This document shows positions 1 through 11,295 of a DNA stretch of 64,000 nucleotides, one piece after another. The DNA is from Portulaca oleracea (taxonomy: Eukaryota > Streptophyta > Magnoliopsida > Caryophyllales > Portulacaceae): contig CM055877.1 of the NCBI GenBank assembly GCA_029582165.1, forward strand, positions 7,493,855-7,557,854, given 5' to 3'. The notes below the pieces were generated by a model, which did no database searches, had not been told where the DNA came from, and saw only the letters and a list, made by a program, of their open reading frames with translations. The first letter of the stretch is position 1. Every line of letters begins with the position of its first letter. The position numbers and the translations under genes were made by a program.

Positions 1-771
1 TATAATCAATCAATAAAGATATGCATGTAGACATGTAAAGAATCATGATACTTGTGCTTGTATTATTTTAGCACACCCCCACATAAATTTGTACATAAGT
101 TATCTTAATGATAAAATCAATTTGTATCCTTAGATGTCATGGATCCCAATTATCATGATTGATCAATTCATATCAAATATTATCAAGATGATATATCAAA
201 TATTATCATAATGATCAATTCATATCTTTCATATCTTTCTTCTATTAACCATATTTATTTATCTATTTTTGTCTTGTATCAAAATTATAATACTAAGAGT
301 AACTCAACAAGAACTGCAGTGTATTTTTTCAAATGATTCTTAACTTGTGGATGAACTAATGGAATGTACACGTCACTTATGCTGACTGTACCATTGTAAA
401 TGAGGTATTTAATAGAGCTTTGCTACTCTACTACTGTGAGGGGACTAGACAATCACCATTGATGTCCTTGAATTTTCTTCTATGTTGTCGCCCTTCGCCA
501 TCTTATTGGAATTTTGCACTGATTTGCAGATAGATAGATTTGGTGAATGAGACTGATATTGAGGAATTGATAGAAAGAATCCACGTAGGATATATTTATT
601 TGTCATCATTCAAGTCTGTCTTTTTTTCATAAAGTTTCCCTAAGCAACATTTCCAATGATCTCTTAACATATCGTGGTTTATCTGTGAATCATGGATCCT
701 TCTTTCACTATATCAAGTCTTGCATTGCATGGCATTTACAACCTTAATTGTTCCTTAATTATTTTCTGCAT
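1..771. other. AT-rich intergenic DNA, no gene seen
   Basis: I see no open frame with coding character and no RNA gene. Around 150-235 there is a short repetitive AT-rich patch built from tgatcaattcatatc-like words. Nothing else stands out. Confidence 0.5.
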
Positions 772-1260
772 TGTTGATTGACAGATCATAAGGGATATGT
801 GTTGTGTGTAGAGTCCAATGGAGGCATGACTCGGTGTGTAATGGAGTTGAGTGTGTCAGGGAGCCCATGAAAGTGTAGATGGGCCCCAGGAAGGGACACG
901 TGGTGCATAACACCTGGCGGTCGTTTAGGCCTGTTATTATGACGTGAGTTTGACATAAACTACTCATAACCGCTATTTATACTTTGGCAAGAGGTTTTCA
1001 TTAGAATACATTGTACCCACAAACACACTGAGAGAAAACACAACACTTGACAGAGATTGTTCATCTACTTTGAGGGAAAGTGAGATTGAGGGAAATCTCT
1101 TGTTACTTGTAATCCTCCTCAGTTCTAGTGCATCGATTCCGTGGTTTTTTTCCCGTTCTGGGTTTTTTTCCACGTTAAAATTCCGGTGTCACTTTTTTGA
1201 TCTCTTTTCCGTACTTATTTTTATTATCTGTGGTTGTTTGATTACTCTACTATCCTATCA
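772..1260 (+). mobile_element. Solo LTR-like remnant of a copia retrotransposon
   Basis: The segment has the layout of a plant copia LTR on the plus strand. It starts TGTTG, has a TATA-like ctatttatac near 973, then a leader with the usual 'aatctcttgttacttgtaatcc' type of text, and the characteristic ccgtgg...ccacgttaaaat block near 1140-1185. It ends near ctatcctatca. No primer binding site follows and no gag or pol is nearby, so it is probably a solo LTR. I could not find a clean target duplication, so both ends are approximate. Confidence 0.5.
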
Positions 1261-2784
1261 ATGATATCATCACGATCATGTGCACGACTCTACTATGTCA
1301 AGTGTCGACATTTTTTATTTTTTATTTTGAACTCCAAGTATCTATTGTTTAAGAAGGAATGATTGATCTTGATGAGGTAAATGGTCGTGGTTTTTCTTGC
1401 GTGGCAAGCTGCTATTTATTTTCCTTAATTGTTTTGCCGACTTATGGACTGCTACCAAGTACTAATATTAATCCTAGTATAATTGTATTAGACTATTAGC
1501 TATTTATTTTCCTTAATTGTAAATAAAACTGGATTGTAATGATACTAAATTCACCTTCACTTTCTTTTTATTTTTTCCTTTCGGTCGCATATTGTTTTTA
1601 ATATTTTCATTTCTACCCCAAAAAGGTAATGAAATGTAGTTACTAAAAGAATTTTTAAATTATTTTTTTGAGAATCCGAACAATTATTATAATTTTTTAA
1701 AAAGGAATCAAAGTAAAAAAAAAATTGTAAAAAATGAAAAAAAAAATTGAGAGAAATGTCGTAAATTCATTAAAAAAACGTGGTAAAGTATTAAACTAAG
1801 TTTTGATCAAACGCGACTCAAAATCTATATATTTAGGGTATAATCTCGGTGGTGTCCCACAAGAATCCAATTTTATTATTTTTTAGATCATTATAATCCA
1901 AAATAAACGTAAGCAAAATTACAATGCAATTGATGAAAATAGAGATTATTAGAATCCAACTTTCCTATAAAATACCCAATGCATAGTGGAATCTTCACCT
2001 CAAAGTGGTAGGTTTGTCATGTTTTAACTTTGCCACAATGGTCAGAAAGGGTGATGAATCCATGATAATGATAATGCTCCTAGTCATTCTCAACTTAGAA
2101 AAGTCAAAACCAAAATATAAAACAGCAAAAGTTACATGAAAATTACACTCCAAATATATATACCCCCCACCCCAGCACAACTCCCTACTTCCAAAGAGCA
2201 TCTGTTGATATGACCTGGTAGTCTGCTACAGAAGTCAAGTTCAAAGAGCACTTGTTCTATCACAATAACATAAGACTAAGTGTAAAACCTGCCAAAACAT
2301 ACCCTATGGAGATTAATGAATCAACCTTACTCTGCAAGTAAATTTAGATGAAAATTACACTTAAATGGAACACCAACTTATTGTAATCCGCTAAACGAAC
2401 ATCTCTTAGTCCCTTGACCTTGATTCAACCTGCCACAAAAGTGCAGGCCAAAGAGCATCTATATTTGACACAACAATAACTCTAAGAGCAAATCCTGCAA
2501 AGATGATTAGAGTAAATCCTACAAGAATGAGACCTAGGGAGATTTAAATGTACCAACTTTACTCCTGCAAGTAAAGATAATGTACAAACATGCAAGTCCT
2601 CGGTTCAAAACCGCATAATCAGACTCACCTAGGCCACCAACTAAATTGCATCTCTGAGAACAAGTGGATCAAAATTCTCATACATAAAAGCCAATGCCAC
2701 AGACAAGAGCAAAGCACAAATTCTGCCAACGAGATTTTCTAATCTGGCATCATTACCTTGGAGTAAAGCGCGAATTTTCTCCAC
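1261..2784. other. Intergenic and 3' flank of the CHERP-like gene
   Basis: AT-rich DNA without a gene. The part from about 2190 to 2784 is downstream of the CHERP-like stop codon and may include its 3' UTR. A short motif near 1943-1962 (gattattagaatccaac) resembles the end of the Pack-MULE at 38819-40634, but no second end was found. Confidence 0.4.
2190..2576. repeat. Degenerate direct duplication, two units of about 140-150 bp
   Basis: Two similar units lie at about 2190-2342 and 2441-2576. Both begin with ccaaagagcatct and end with a ctgcaagtaaa motif, with 'ccta..gagatt' in the middle. The units are clearly diverged. They lie just 3' of the CHERP-like coding region. Confidence 0.45.
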
Positions 2785-5602
2785 CTACTTTGAAGCTCTG
2801 GCACTCATTGATGTGTGGTAGTTGGTGCTTCTCTGCTTCCTATAACTAGAATACACGTCGTCGTACTGGCTAACCTCATTAGGGTTTGCGGTTGCTCCAA
2901 GGCCTAGCCTTCCTGAACCCGACGATGCAACTTCAGGCTCCAAATCTGATTGCTGCAAGTTAGGTGGCGGTGGAATACAAGCTCCTCCCTTTCGAACAGG
3001 AGATTTCCTCTCGTATTCATCTTCATATCTGGATCCCGATCCGCTCATGGGGCCCTCGGAAGGGTTAACCTCCCCAATCTCCTTGAAGAATTTAGACACC
3101 CGGTCCAAGATTTCAGACTCTGGGATATCAGATGGTGGTATAACGGTGGGAATGTCAAGAGGGCTCATGGGGGAGTAGGGAACACCGCTTCCAATCTGCT
3201 GTTTTTTTACCATTCCGGGTATAAGACCAGGAGGGAACAGGGGGTATGGGGGTAATTTCTCAGCAGCATTAGCAGCTGGTTGCGGTAAAATGTGTGGGGC
3301 GGGTTGCTGGTTCACTGGGGGAACAGCCGAAACTAAGGGAATAGAACCAGGGAAAGCAACAGGTGGCACAGTACTTGGAAGAAAGGGCTGACCCGGTGGC
3401 ATGGCCGAAATTGGAGGGACCAGATGCCTATCCGGTTGGTCCGGGGTAAGCATAGGATTTTGTTTGTCATGCTGCCACTGTGAGAGGTTACTGTTTCCTG
3501 TTTGGTGAGGTAGTCCTGCAGTAGAGAATAATGAAATAACTTAACGTGCTCATACTTAAAAGGAAATCGAAAGTAGCAGCTAAACAACTTCATCATTCAT
3601 CCAAGTTAAAGTGGAGGATTATTCCCACTGTAGAAACACATTTAATCAGTTCTAGCTTACCTAGAGAATTTTAGAGACTAGGTAGTAGAAGCATTTATAG
3701 GGAGTTCCGTTTTCTCAGATAAAGTCTCATATATGCTCTTGATTAGGGTAAGCAATTTTAGAGCCCAATAAAAAAGCAATAGAAAGGAACCCTACCTCCA
3801 GAATTCGAGGGATCTGCAGAAGAAAATTCAGTTGAAGGACCTGAAAAGGAAAGAGTAGGTGGTCCTCCCAGCATCTCTCCTTCAAGTGCATGAATGGTTT
3901 CTTGGTCATACACCTCTTTCGAAGCCCAGAATTGCAATATTTTCTGCAGACGTGATTGATTTTCATCCTTATTTTGTGGATGATGGTAAATCCTTGCCAA
4001 CATAGAGCCCAACACTGGCTTGAATGCAAGAGCCTCATTGTCAAGTTCACGAGGATTGACACGACGCTGGAAGCTGCAGATGCATAACAATACCCCAACA
4101 TCAAGAAATATGCAGATAAAAATAAACGAAGATCACAAAGCATATAGCTGGGTATCTTTTATGGATGACTTAGCAGAGCGCTTTTTTTGGAAGGGCGGGT
4201 GGGGGGTTATTGGAAGGATCTATGACATGGCTATTATCCTCCTAATGGTAGAGAAAAATAGTGACTATGCTTGTGTCCCTGAGCTTCATTTCTAGAAGTA
4301 GTGGGATCAGACGCCTTTGCATAAGAATTCAGATTAGTAATAGTAATAGCAGCAACAATGATATGACAATTTTGGGAAAGGAAAGAAAGTAATGCACAAT
4401 AGTTTTTCAAGCACTAAGCCTATGGAATCCACAAATGCATAGTGAAACGTGGTCAATGCATGGCTACTAAAACAGAAATATGCTGGATGACAATGTGTAA
4501 ACAACTGACATACATCTGCATGATCAATAAAGAAAAAAAATTCACCAGCTGAGAAAAAGTAACAAGGAAAACGAACTTTTCAGGATCAAGGAGTTCTGCT
4601 AAAGCAAGCAAAGTACCTGTCGAAGAGGATGTCATTTGCAAGGTACACAATGTGCAATTGCTTCTCAGAATCATCCAAACCAAAAACCCTGTCTCTCAAT
4701 GTCTCGGCTAAAGCAGGCGCAAAAGCAGACCGTTGCATAAACCATGCTTTAGCACTTTTAATGGATTCCTTAGTACCGGTGAGGCTGCTAAGCACATTGT
4801 TCAATTCCATAGCAACATCCGAAGGAAGAGGGCCAGACACGCCTCTAAATGGCTTCGATGGGTGGTCATAATCCGGCCGACCATGTCCCATGTAAGACTG
4901 AGAATGAGGTTGTTGTTGATCATAATAATGAGGAAAAGGCGGCTGGTGCATTTGAGGTGGCCCCATCATTGAACCAGAAGCCCCAGCAGGATTCATAGGC
5001 GGCGGATGCATCATAGGCATAGAAGACGGGTACGGCCCACCAAAAGGGCCAGGAGGCCGAGCAAACAAACAAAGCTTATAGCGGTAGTATCCATGACCCT
5101 CGCCACCAAACAAGAAACTATAAGCTGGATTCCCGTGTTCCTTTTCACAGACCATCGCTTCAAACTCCGGCCCGTTTTTCGCAACATACTCAACCAGCTT
5201 GTCAATACGCTTTTGGAGCTCGGGATCAGGCGGGGGAGGAACTGGGGGCGGTGCAGAGTCATATGCACCACCACCGGGATAAGGAGGGGGCGAGAGGTGA
5301 GGAGGCAGGTGAGGAGGGAAAGCCGGGGGAGCCTGTTGTTGTTGTTGTTGCTGCTGTTGTTGTTGCTGAAGATGGAGGAGATGAGGGTGGGGTGCATGAG
5401 GATGGCGCTGGTAAGGGTACTGCTGGACCGAAGGGTGAGGGGGTAGAAAAGGAGGAGGACCGTGCGCTGATGGGGGAAACTGTTGATGCTGTGGATGGAA
5501 ACCAAACTGCTGTTGTCCGGGAAGATTTCCACCCTGCTGTTGCTGCTGAGCAAATGCCATTGCAGCAGCGTAGTCGTGTGGTGGTCCTGGTGGACGGTCC
5601 AT
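2785..5602 (-). CDS. CHERP-like SURP and CID domain protein (pre-mRNA splicing related)
   Basis: Three coding exons on the minus strand: 5602-4617, 4073-3796 and 3515-2785. All introns are GT-AG and the frames join to 664 aa. Residues 1-125 are rich in Pro, Gln and His with a run of about 12 Gln (79-90). Residues ~128-180 form a SURP (SWAP) module ([18 protein letters not shown], later YYRYKL). A further Pro/Met-rich linker leads to a CID domain at ~262-405 (start [14 protein letters not shown], with [14 protein letters not shown]). The C-terminal third is Pro-rich with an acidic/basic tail. This order, SURP then CID, matches the plant homologues of calcium homeostasis endoplasmic reticulum protein, a U2 snRNP-associated splicing factor in animals. 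The name is by domain order and sequence resemblance, and function in plants is inferred as nuclear RNA processing. A 5' UTR intron (about 5641-6643) separates the coding start from a non-coding first exon. The ATG at 5602 opens the long frame. Confidence 0.88.
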
Positions 5603-6643
5603 TACCCTTCACAATTGGTTTTTTTTCTTTCCAATCTTGTCTAAAGGATAGCAAAGGAACTCACTCAGAAGTCCTCTACTAACAAGAAAAGAGCTTTCGA
5701 ATCAACATCATGTATGGGAAAATGTTATAGATGTCAAAACATAGGAGTTTATAGCAGTGACAGTGTTAAACTGAAAGTTACATCATCAGAAATTAATCCA
5801 AACATCATACTAAATGATCAGGAGTTAACTCCCAAATCAATATCCTATAGAAGAGTAACCTTGAGTTAGCTAGGACCTTGAATCTAGTCCACTTATTATT
5901 GCCTCAATCAAAAGCTCTCATTCTAACACTGTTCCTAATCAACAACATTTCCACAAACCAAACATACATCAATTTGAGAAGCTCGATTAATTCTGTCCCT
6001 GTAGTAAACTAGATGATCGGGAGTTAGCTCCCAAATCAATATCTTACAGAAGAGTAAAGTTGAGTTTGGTTGAAGCTTGAATCTAATCCAGTTATTAATA
6101 CATCTTTAAAAGCTCGATTGATTCTGACCCTGTTCTTAAGCAGCTACATTTCCACGGGCCAAAGATACATCATCCGACAAACATTATTCAACAAATCCTA
6201 ATAAACTAGGGTATAATGTTTCACCTCAATTCAGTGATGATGAAAACCCAGCGCATTCAACAGATTATCAAAAAATCACGAACACAAAGCACGAACACAA
6301 ATATCAAATGCAATGCAAAATTACAACAACCAAATACAAACCACGAAACCCTAAACACTGAATTCAATTTCACCCACAATGTACCAAACGAATTAACATA
6401 GCACAATGACAAAATCCATAACTTGCATTGCAGAAAGCAACCCAACAACAAACGAGTAACAACTAGCTCCGACAATTCAAACCTCAGAAATTGATCACTT
6501 TACTAAACTCCCAAACAACAAGTAATACTGCTCCAATAAACATCAACCTTAAGCTCCCAAATCAAAATCTTACCCAGAAAAACCCTAACCCTAGTAAAAG
6601 AAAACGACAATAAAATATAGAGTAAAATTGAGTTCGTTAGTAC

Positions 6644-6800
6644 CTTGAATCTAATCGAATCAATAAGACCGCCGCAACGCCGTGCAGTGAAGATGTTGCT
6701 CCGCCGGAGACGCGGTGGATCGGCGAGCAATAAAGGCGGTGCACCGTCGCGGAAAGGAGAGAGATGGAGAGCAGATATTCGGATTCAGTTTCGAGCCTTG
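6644..6800 (-). other. Probable non-coding first exon of the CHERP-like gene
   Basis: On the minus strand the text near 6647-6641 reads ttcaag|gtacta, a good splice donor. A matching acceptor (cctttag|acaag) lies at 5641, 38 nt upstream of the ATG at 5602. The implied leader intron is about 1.0 kb and has no open frame. The 5' boundary is a guess because no convincing TATA box was found. Confidence 0.5.
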
Positions 6801-6879
6801 GGTCATAAGTGTATATCTTTTGTCATTAACCAAGATTGAAGAAATAGAAAGGCCCAATCTCAATAGTCATTCTATTTTT

Positions 6880-7185
6880 TAGCATTGTCAAAAATTCGAC
6901 TCCGGTCAATTTGGGTCGGTCAAATTTGGTCATTATCAAAATATAAAACAGAAATTCATGTCCAATCCTAGTTTTTATTCGGGTTTGACCAAGTCGCAAT
7001 TTCAGACGGAGCTAAATTTGGATCAGAATTGGACGTAAACAATAGAAAAAAGAAAAAATTACTCTGAATATTCGATTAATTCGTTCAATATCAAAATTCG
7101 GATGAAAAATATATTTGGAGCCGTTTTTTCCGGGTCGGACAATTCGAATTTTTCAAGCCGAACATAATTTTGCCAACTCTGCTAT
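6880..7185 (-). repeat. Dispersed MITE-like repeat, family with GGGTCGGTCAAATTTGG motif
   Basis: This stretch is, in reverse complement, related to 34838-35128 and more loosely to 57060-57820. Shared words include gggtcggtcaaatttgg, ttcgggtttgacc, a central aattttt(g/c)tatt and an end like ttttgccaactc or ttttgctagcac. The end sequences suggest a hAT-like non-autonomous element. Boundaries are approximate and no target duplication was fixed here. Confidence 0.45.
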
Positions 7186-7599
7186 TTTTAAAAATGAAAT
7201 TCAAAAAACGACTTAAAAGCACCCTTCATTTTGTGACAATTATTTTTAGCTCCATGTTTCTAAAGTATATTTTAGAGTACCCTATCATCTAAGTTAACAG
7301 TTGTTAGGTGGCGAATTCAGTGTGTGAGGTTACGTGGACTCATTAGATGTCCATCATTTTTTGAGGGTTGACGTTCGTCGACAATAAAAATTTTCAAGCA
7401 ATTTGCCACCAAAACCTCACCAAAAACATGTTCAAATCACTTATTTATTATCTAACAATTGTTGACTTATTCCTAAAAAAACAATTATTGACTTAAATTA
7501 TATGATATCTTAAAATGTATTATAGAAATATAAACGCCTAAAAATAGTGTCCATAAAATGGGGAGTACCTTCAAATCGTTTGTTGAAGAAAATTAATAC

Positions 7600-8430
7600 T
7601 TAATTTGTTTAGCTGGTTGTTAGTCTGTTAGTGGTTGCTTGCATTGTTTGTTTACTATTAGCATTTTGGATTAACTGTTTGTGGTCGTGTTTGGCAAACA
7701 GACCATCAAACAATCTTGTCCCAAAAGTCTATTTATTGGGGGTGTTAAATAGGTTGTTCTTGTGCTTGGTAAATAACTTATTTATTTGATTGTTTTATAC
7801 CAACAAGGCAATTTCCAACAGTCTGGTTATAACAACCTATTGAGAATAAATTATTGAGAAAAAGACATTTTAGTCGAAAAGTAGTCTAAAATCACACTGA
7901 CGTCATCTTAAAAATACTATTTATAATTTTAATAAACACATTTACATATTCAGAAACAACTAATTTTACTAAACATTTTTTCCCCAAACAGTTAATGCAA
8001 ACTGTCAATAACAAATGGTCAATGCAAACAGATAATAGCCAACCGCCAAAACTTATTTGCTAAACAAGGTTGTTTAGATTGACTGTTTAAGAAACTTGTA
8101 TTTAATAAAGTTAGTTGTTTCTAAAAAAGTAGTTTTTGAAATTTCATTTATATCCTTTATCACCAATTTTAAAATCATATGTATAATTATTTTTATGATA
8201 GCATGTGTGTAATTTTTGGTAAATTTTGGGTTGAATATTAATTTCTACAAATAGTCAATTCAATAGGTTGGTCATCTCAACCTATGAAAAATCAATTTAT
8301 TGGACCTAATTAGCTAAGTGAATAGGCTATTTATCAAACACATACTTAGCTTATTTGACTTGGTCAAATCTTCCACTAAGTCACTTTTATGAATAAGTCA
8401 TAGGTTGTTTACCAAACAACTCCTATCTAT
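7600..8430. repeat. Cluster of nested MITE-like inverted repeats
   Basis: Several partial inverted repeats occur here. ttgtttagctggttg (about 7605) pairs with the complement of ccaaaacttatttgctaaacaa (about 8045-8066). tcgtgtttggcaaacag (7685) pairs loosely with the complement of gttgtttaccaaacaactc (about 8405-8422). The words gtttggYaaac and ggttgtt are typical of PIF/hAT-type MITE ends. The picture suggests one MITE inserted in or beside another, both decayed. Exact ends are not resolved. Confidence 0.35.
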
Positions 8431-9295
8431 CACTTAGATATACGTGTCAGGCGAACATTAAAAACTTTAACCTAAACATATATAACGTTCTATTCTATGA
8501 AAATATTATCATTAGATATTATTCATGACGAAAAGTATTATGTTAATTGTAGGAAATGTATCAAACTATTCATAACAAACATGATCCATCAGCCACACAA
8601 TTTACACGAATGAAATTTTTTTATTTCCACTAAAACTTGAATTCTAATGAAAAATTAAAGTTGGACAATGAAAGTAATTGTAACTTGGCTACCACCCAAC
8701 TCTTTGATATCCCAATATCATGGTATATTGATATATTATAAAAGTTGGAAAGAATGCATCATAACTAAGAAGGGAAAAGATTAAATAATCATTTGTGGCT
8801 ATGGGAATTTAGCTTGTATTTTATTTAGACATATACTCGTACAAAGTAAAAACATATTAAGGTTTATTTTTTTCATTTTAATCTAAGCTGGAATGAAACC
8901 ATGATAATTAATGACTAACAAAATATAAAATTAATGGTGTATATTATTTTCTTTACAAAAGCGGGCAAGTTTTATGGATGAAGGAATCATCTCAACAAGA
9001 AACATCACTTTAATTCGGCGTGTATCTCATTTTAGAACGAACAATTTCATGCTTAAGAAAGTTGATACTCTTGTGAGAAAAATATCTAACTTATCTTACA
9101 AGTTATATTCAAAACTAAAGAAATTAATATGAAGATGAAAGTAATCATCAAATTATAAGCATGCATATTCATGCTAGGAGCATGAAGTTTGTTGCATACT
9201 AATTAACTTCAACCCATATTTAACTTGTATTGGCTAATTAACAATCAAATATAAAAAAAAATACAAATGCAACCATTCAAACTTGAGTAAAAAAA
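8431..9295. other. AT-rich intergenic DNA, upstream region of the 9296 ORF
   Basis: No open frame, RNA gene or clear repeat seen. The last 50 bp upstream of 9296 are A-rich (caaatataaaaaaaaatac), which could include a TATA-like element, but this is weak. Confidence 0.4.
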
Positions 9296-9745
9296 ATGGT
9301 AAATGGACCATCTCCTCTAATCCCATTTCTCATCATCCTTACTTTAGTTTTAGCAATACCTTCCCACTCTTTCTCCTTGCTTGAAACCCTACCACTCATA
9401 TGCCCATTACTTGTGTTCATGATAAGCCAATCTATGGAGATAACCCTAGTTTTAACCCTTCTAATATGCTTTCTAAGCACAACATTTCTAATACCTCTTG
9501 CCCTAGTCTCCATAATAATTTGTATTGTCAACTTTCACTTGTCCTCATTCCCTAATAGGGTTTCACTTGGGGAAGAATATGTGACACCAAATCATGAATC
9601 AAGAAAATGTGGGTTGGGATGGATCTTTATGTGTTCAATGTTCTTGATCATGTATAAAGTATTCCATGATGGAGACGAGTACAAATTGGAGCTTTTAATC
9701 GTGGTGTTGGCTTCGTTCGTCGTGTTTAACTTGTATTTTTCTTGA
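9296..9745 (+). CDS. Small intronless multi-pass membrane protein, function unknown
   Basis: A 149-aa frame starts at an ATG after an A-rich leader and ends at TGA 9745. It is strongly hydrophobic. Helix-like segments are visible at about residues 8-26, 29-46, 47-80 (a long stretch, probably two helices) and 106-121, with a last one at ~131-148. A short polar segment in the middle (about 85-105, including GEEYVTPNHESRKC) is the only soluble part. I do not recognise the family. Hydrophobicity, a sensible start and a complete frame in otherwise non-coding AT-rich DNA argue for a real gene, but no intron or conserved motif confirms it. It could also be a chance frame. Confidence 0.5.
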   Translation: MVNGPSPLIPFLIILTLVLAIPSHSFSLLETLPLICPLLVFMISQSMEITLVLTLLICFLSTTFLIPLALVSIIICIVNFHLSSFPNRVSLGEEYVTPNHESRKCGLGWIFMCSMFLIMYKVFHDGDEYKLELLIVVLASFVVFNLYFS

Positions 9746-10239
9746 TATTTTTATTGAGCTCCTATAAAAGGAAAATAAGGATTTACAACTAATTCAGTCA
9801 GATGTTCTTTCATATTGATTGAATTAATTAATAACAATGATGTCTCATGGTTTCTTTTAACAATCATTTCTTTTGATTTATGCATTGTTGTCGACTTGTC
9901 GTACACATCTTACATGTATTCCTTGAACTATACAGGAATTTTCCTATTCTCAATGCAAACAACAAAAATGCAAAATACACATGACAGAAGACTAGACTCT
10001 ATATTACCCATCTACAAGATTAATTATGTGTATTACATGGACAAATACAATATCCTTCTAATTAAGCAAAATAGTTTCAGTAATTAATATACCAACCCTT
10101 CAATTTACAAACACAATATTATGTTTTGATAGTTGATTGATAGTCTTAGACAACTATTAATCATAAAGAATTTAGTAACTGTAACCTTTATACATATGAT
10201 AATTATTTCAACCTTCTTTCAAAATTAGATCTACCCGAT
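9746..10239. other. Intergenic, convergent 3' ends
   Basis: Between the 149-aa frame (plus) and the alternative oxidase stop codon (minus). AT-rich, no gene seen. It probably holds the 3' UTRs of both. Confidence 0.5.
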
Positions 10240-11080
10240 CTAATGATATCCAAGAGGTGCAGGTGCATCCTTAAGCTCCCGGCCTTGGTAGTGAATATCC
10301 TGTAATTTCAAATCATTATCAGACATTTTCCATATCTATACGATCAACATCTAAACTTGAAACCCTAGAACAATACATAAACAATAAGAAGACTTACAGA
10401 AGCAAAGTGGTTGACATCACGATGGTGGGCCTCATCAGCGCGGATAATCATAACAACATCCCTAAGAGTCGCGTTAGGGGGCAACCTCCAATAGTCGATG
10501 GCAATGGCAGGGGCCGACACATTCTCAATGTTGCCATTGTCGATCTCCTTCAAAAACTCGGTATATGAATGAATGGCCTCTTCCTCAAGGTATCCCACGA
10601 CACGGTGGGCCAACTTAGGGGAGATGATATAGGTGAGGAAGTACGCATTGAAGAAGACGCCCTGGACCATGAACACTAGGGCTCGTTCGTACCACTTAGG
10701 CTTGACCACCTCCATAAAAGTCATGAGGTGCATGCGCTCATTCTCTGCCTCCTCTAGGAGGGTCTTGATCCACCCACCACTGTGCTCGAACCTCCTTATG
10801 GATTTGCAGTGTAGGAGCATCCCTCCTACCATCCCTGGCACCGCTGCCACCGTCTCCAACATCATTGCTCGACATCCGTACCTCCTCTATTATTAGACCA
10901 CGTATATCAAAACTTATTATTTTCAATCTTTCTAGATGAAGGGCATAAGAATTTTGGGTGAAGCAAGGATTTGATAAATTCATAAAAAGAACAGGTACAG
11001 ATAAAACTTAGATCGATAACATCAAATTTAACAAACTTCTACGTGTACATATGTGAATGGTTGTTATTATTATTAGGGAA

Positions 11081-11128
<48 letters not shown>

Positions 11129-11238
11129 TCTAGCAGTTCCAATCAAATATCATAAATCAATGTCATGTCTTTAAAAAAGAAAAGTTTAGAGGCACAAAAA
11201 AATGGATTGGTAAACATTTACATGTATACATATGAGTG

Positions 11239-11295
<57 letters not shown>

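Noticed and set aside
2605..2635. cggttcaaaaccgc as a tRNA B box
   Set aside because: The sequence is self-complementary around the box and has no tRNA fold or A box around it.
5006..5682. Long open frames opposite or in other frames of the CHERP-like first exon
   Set aside because: They are low-complexity shadows of the Pro/Gln/His-rich coding sequence. The true frame has SURP and CID domains.
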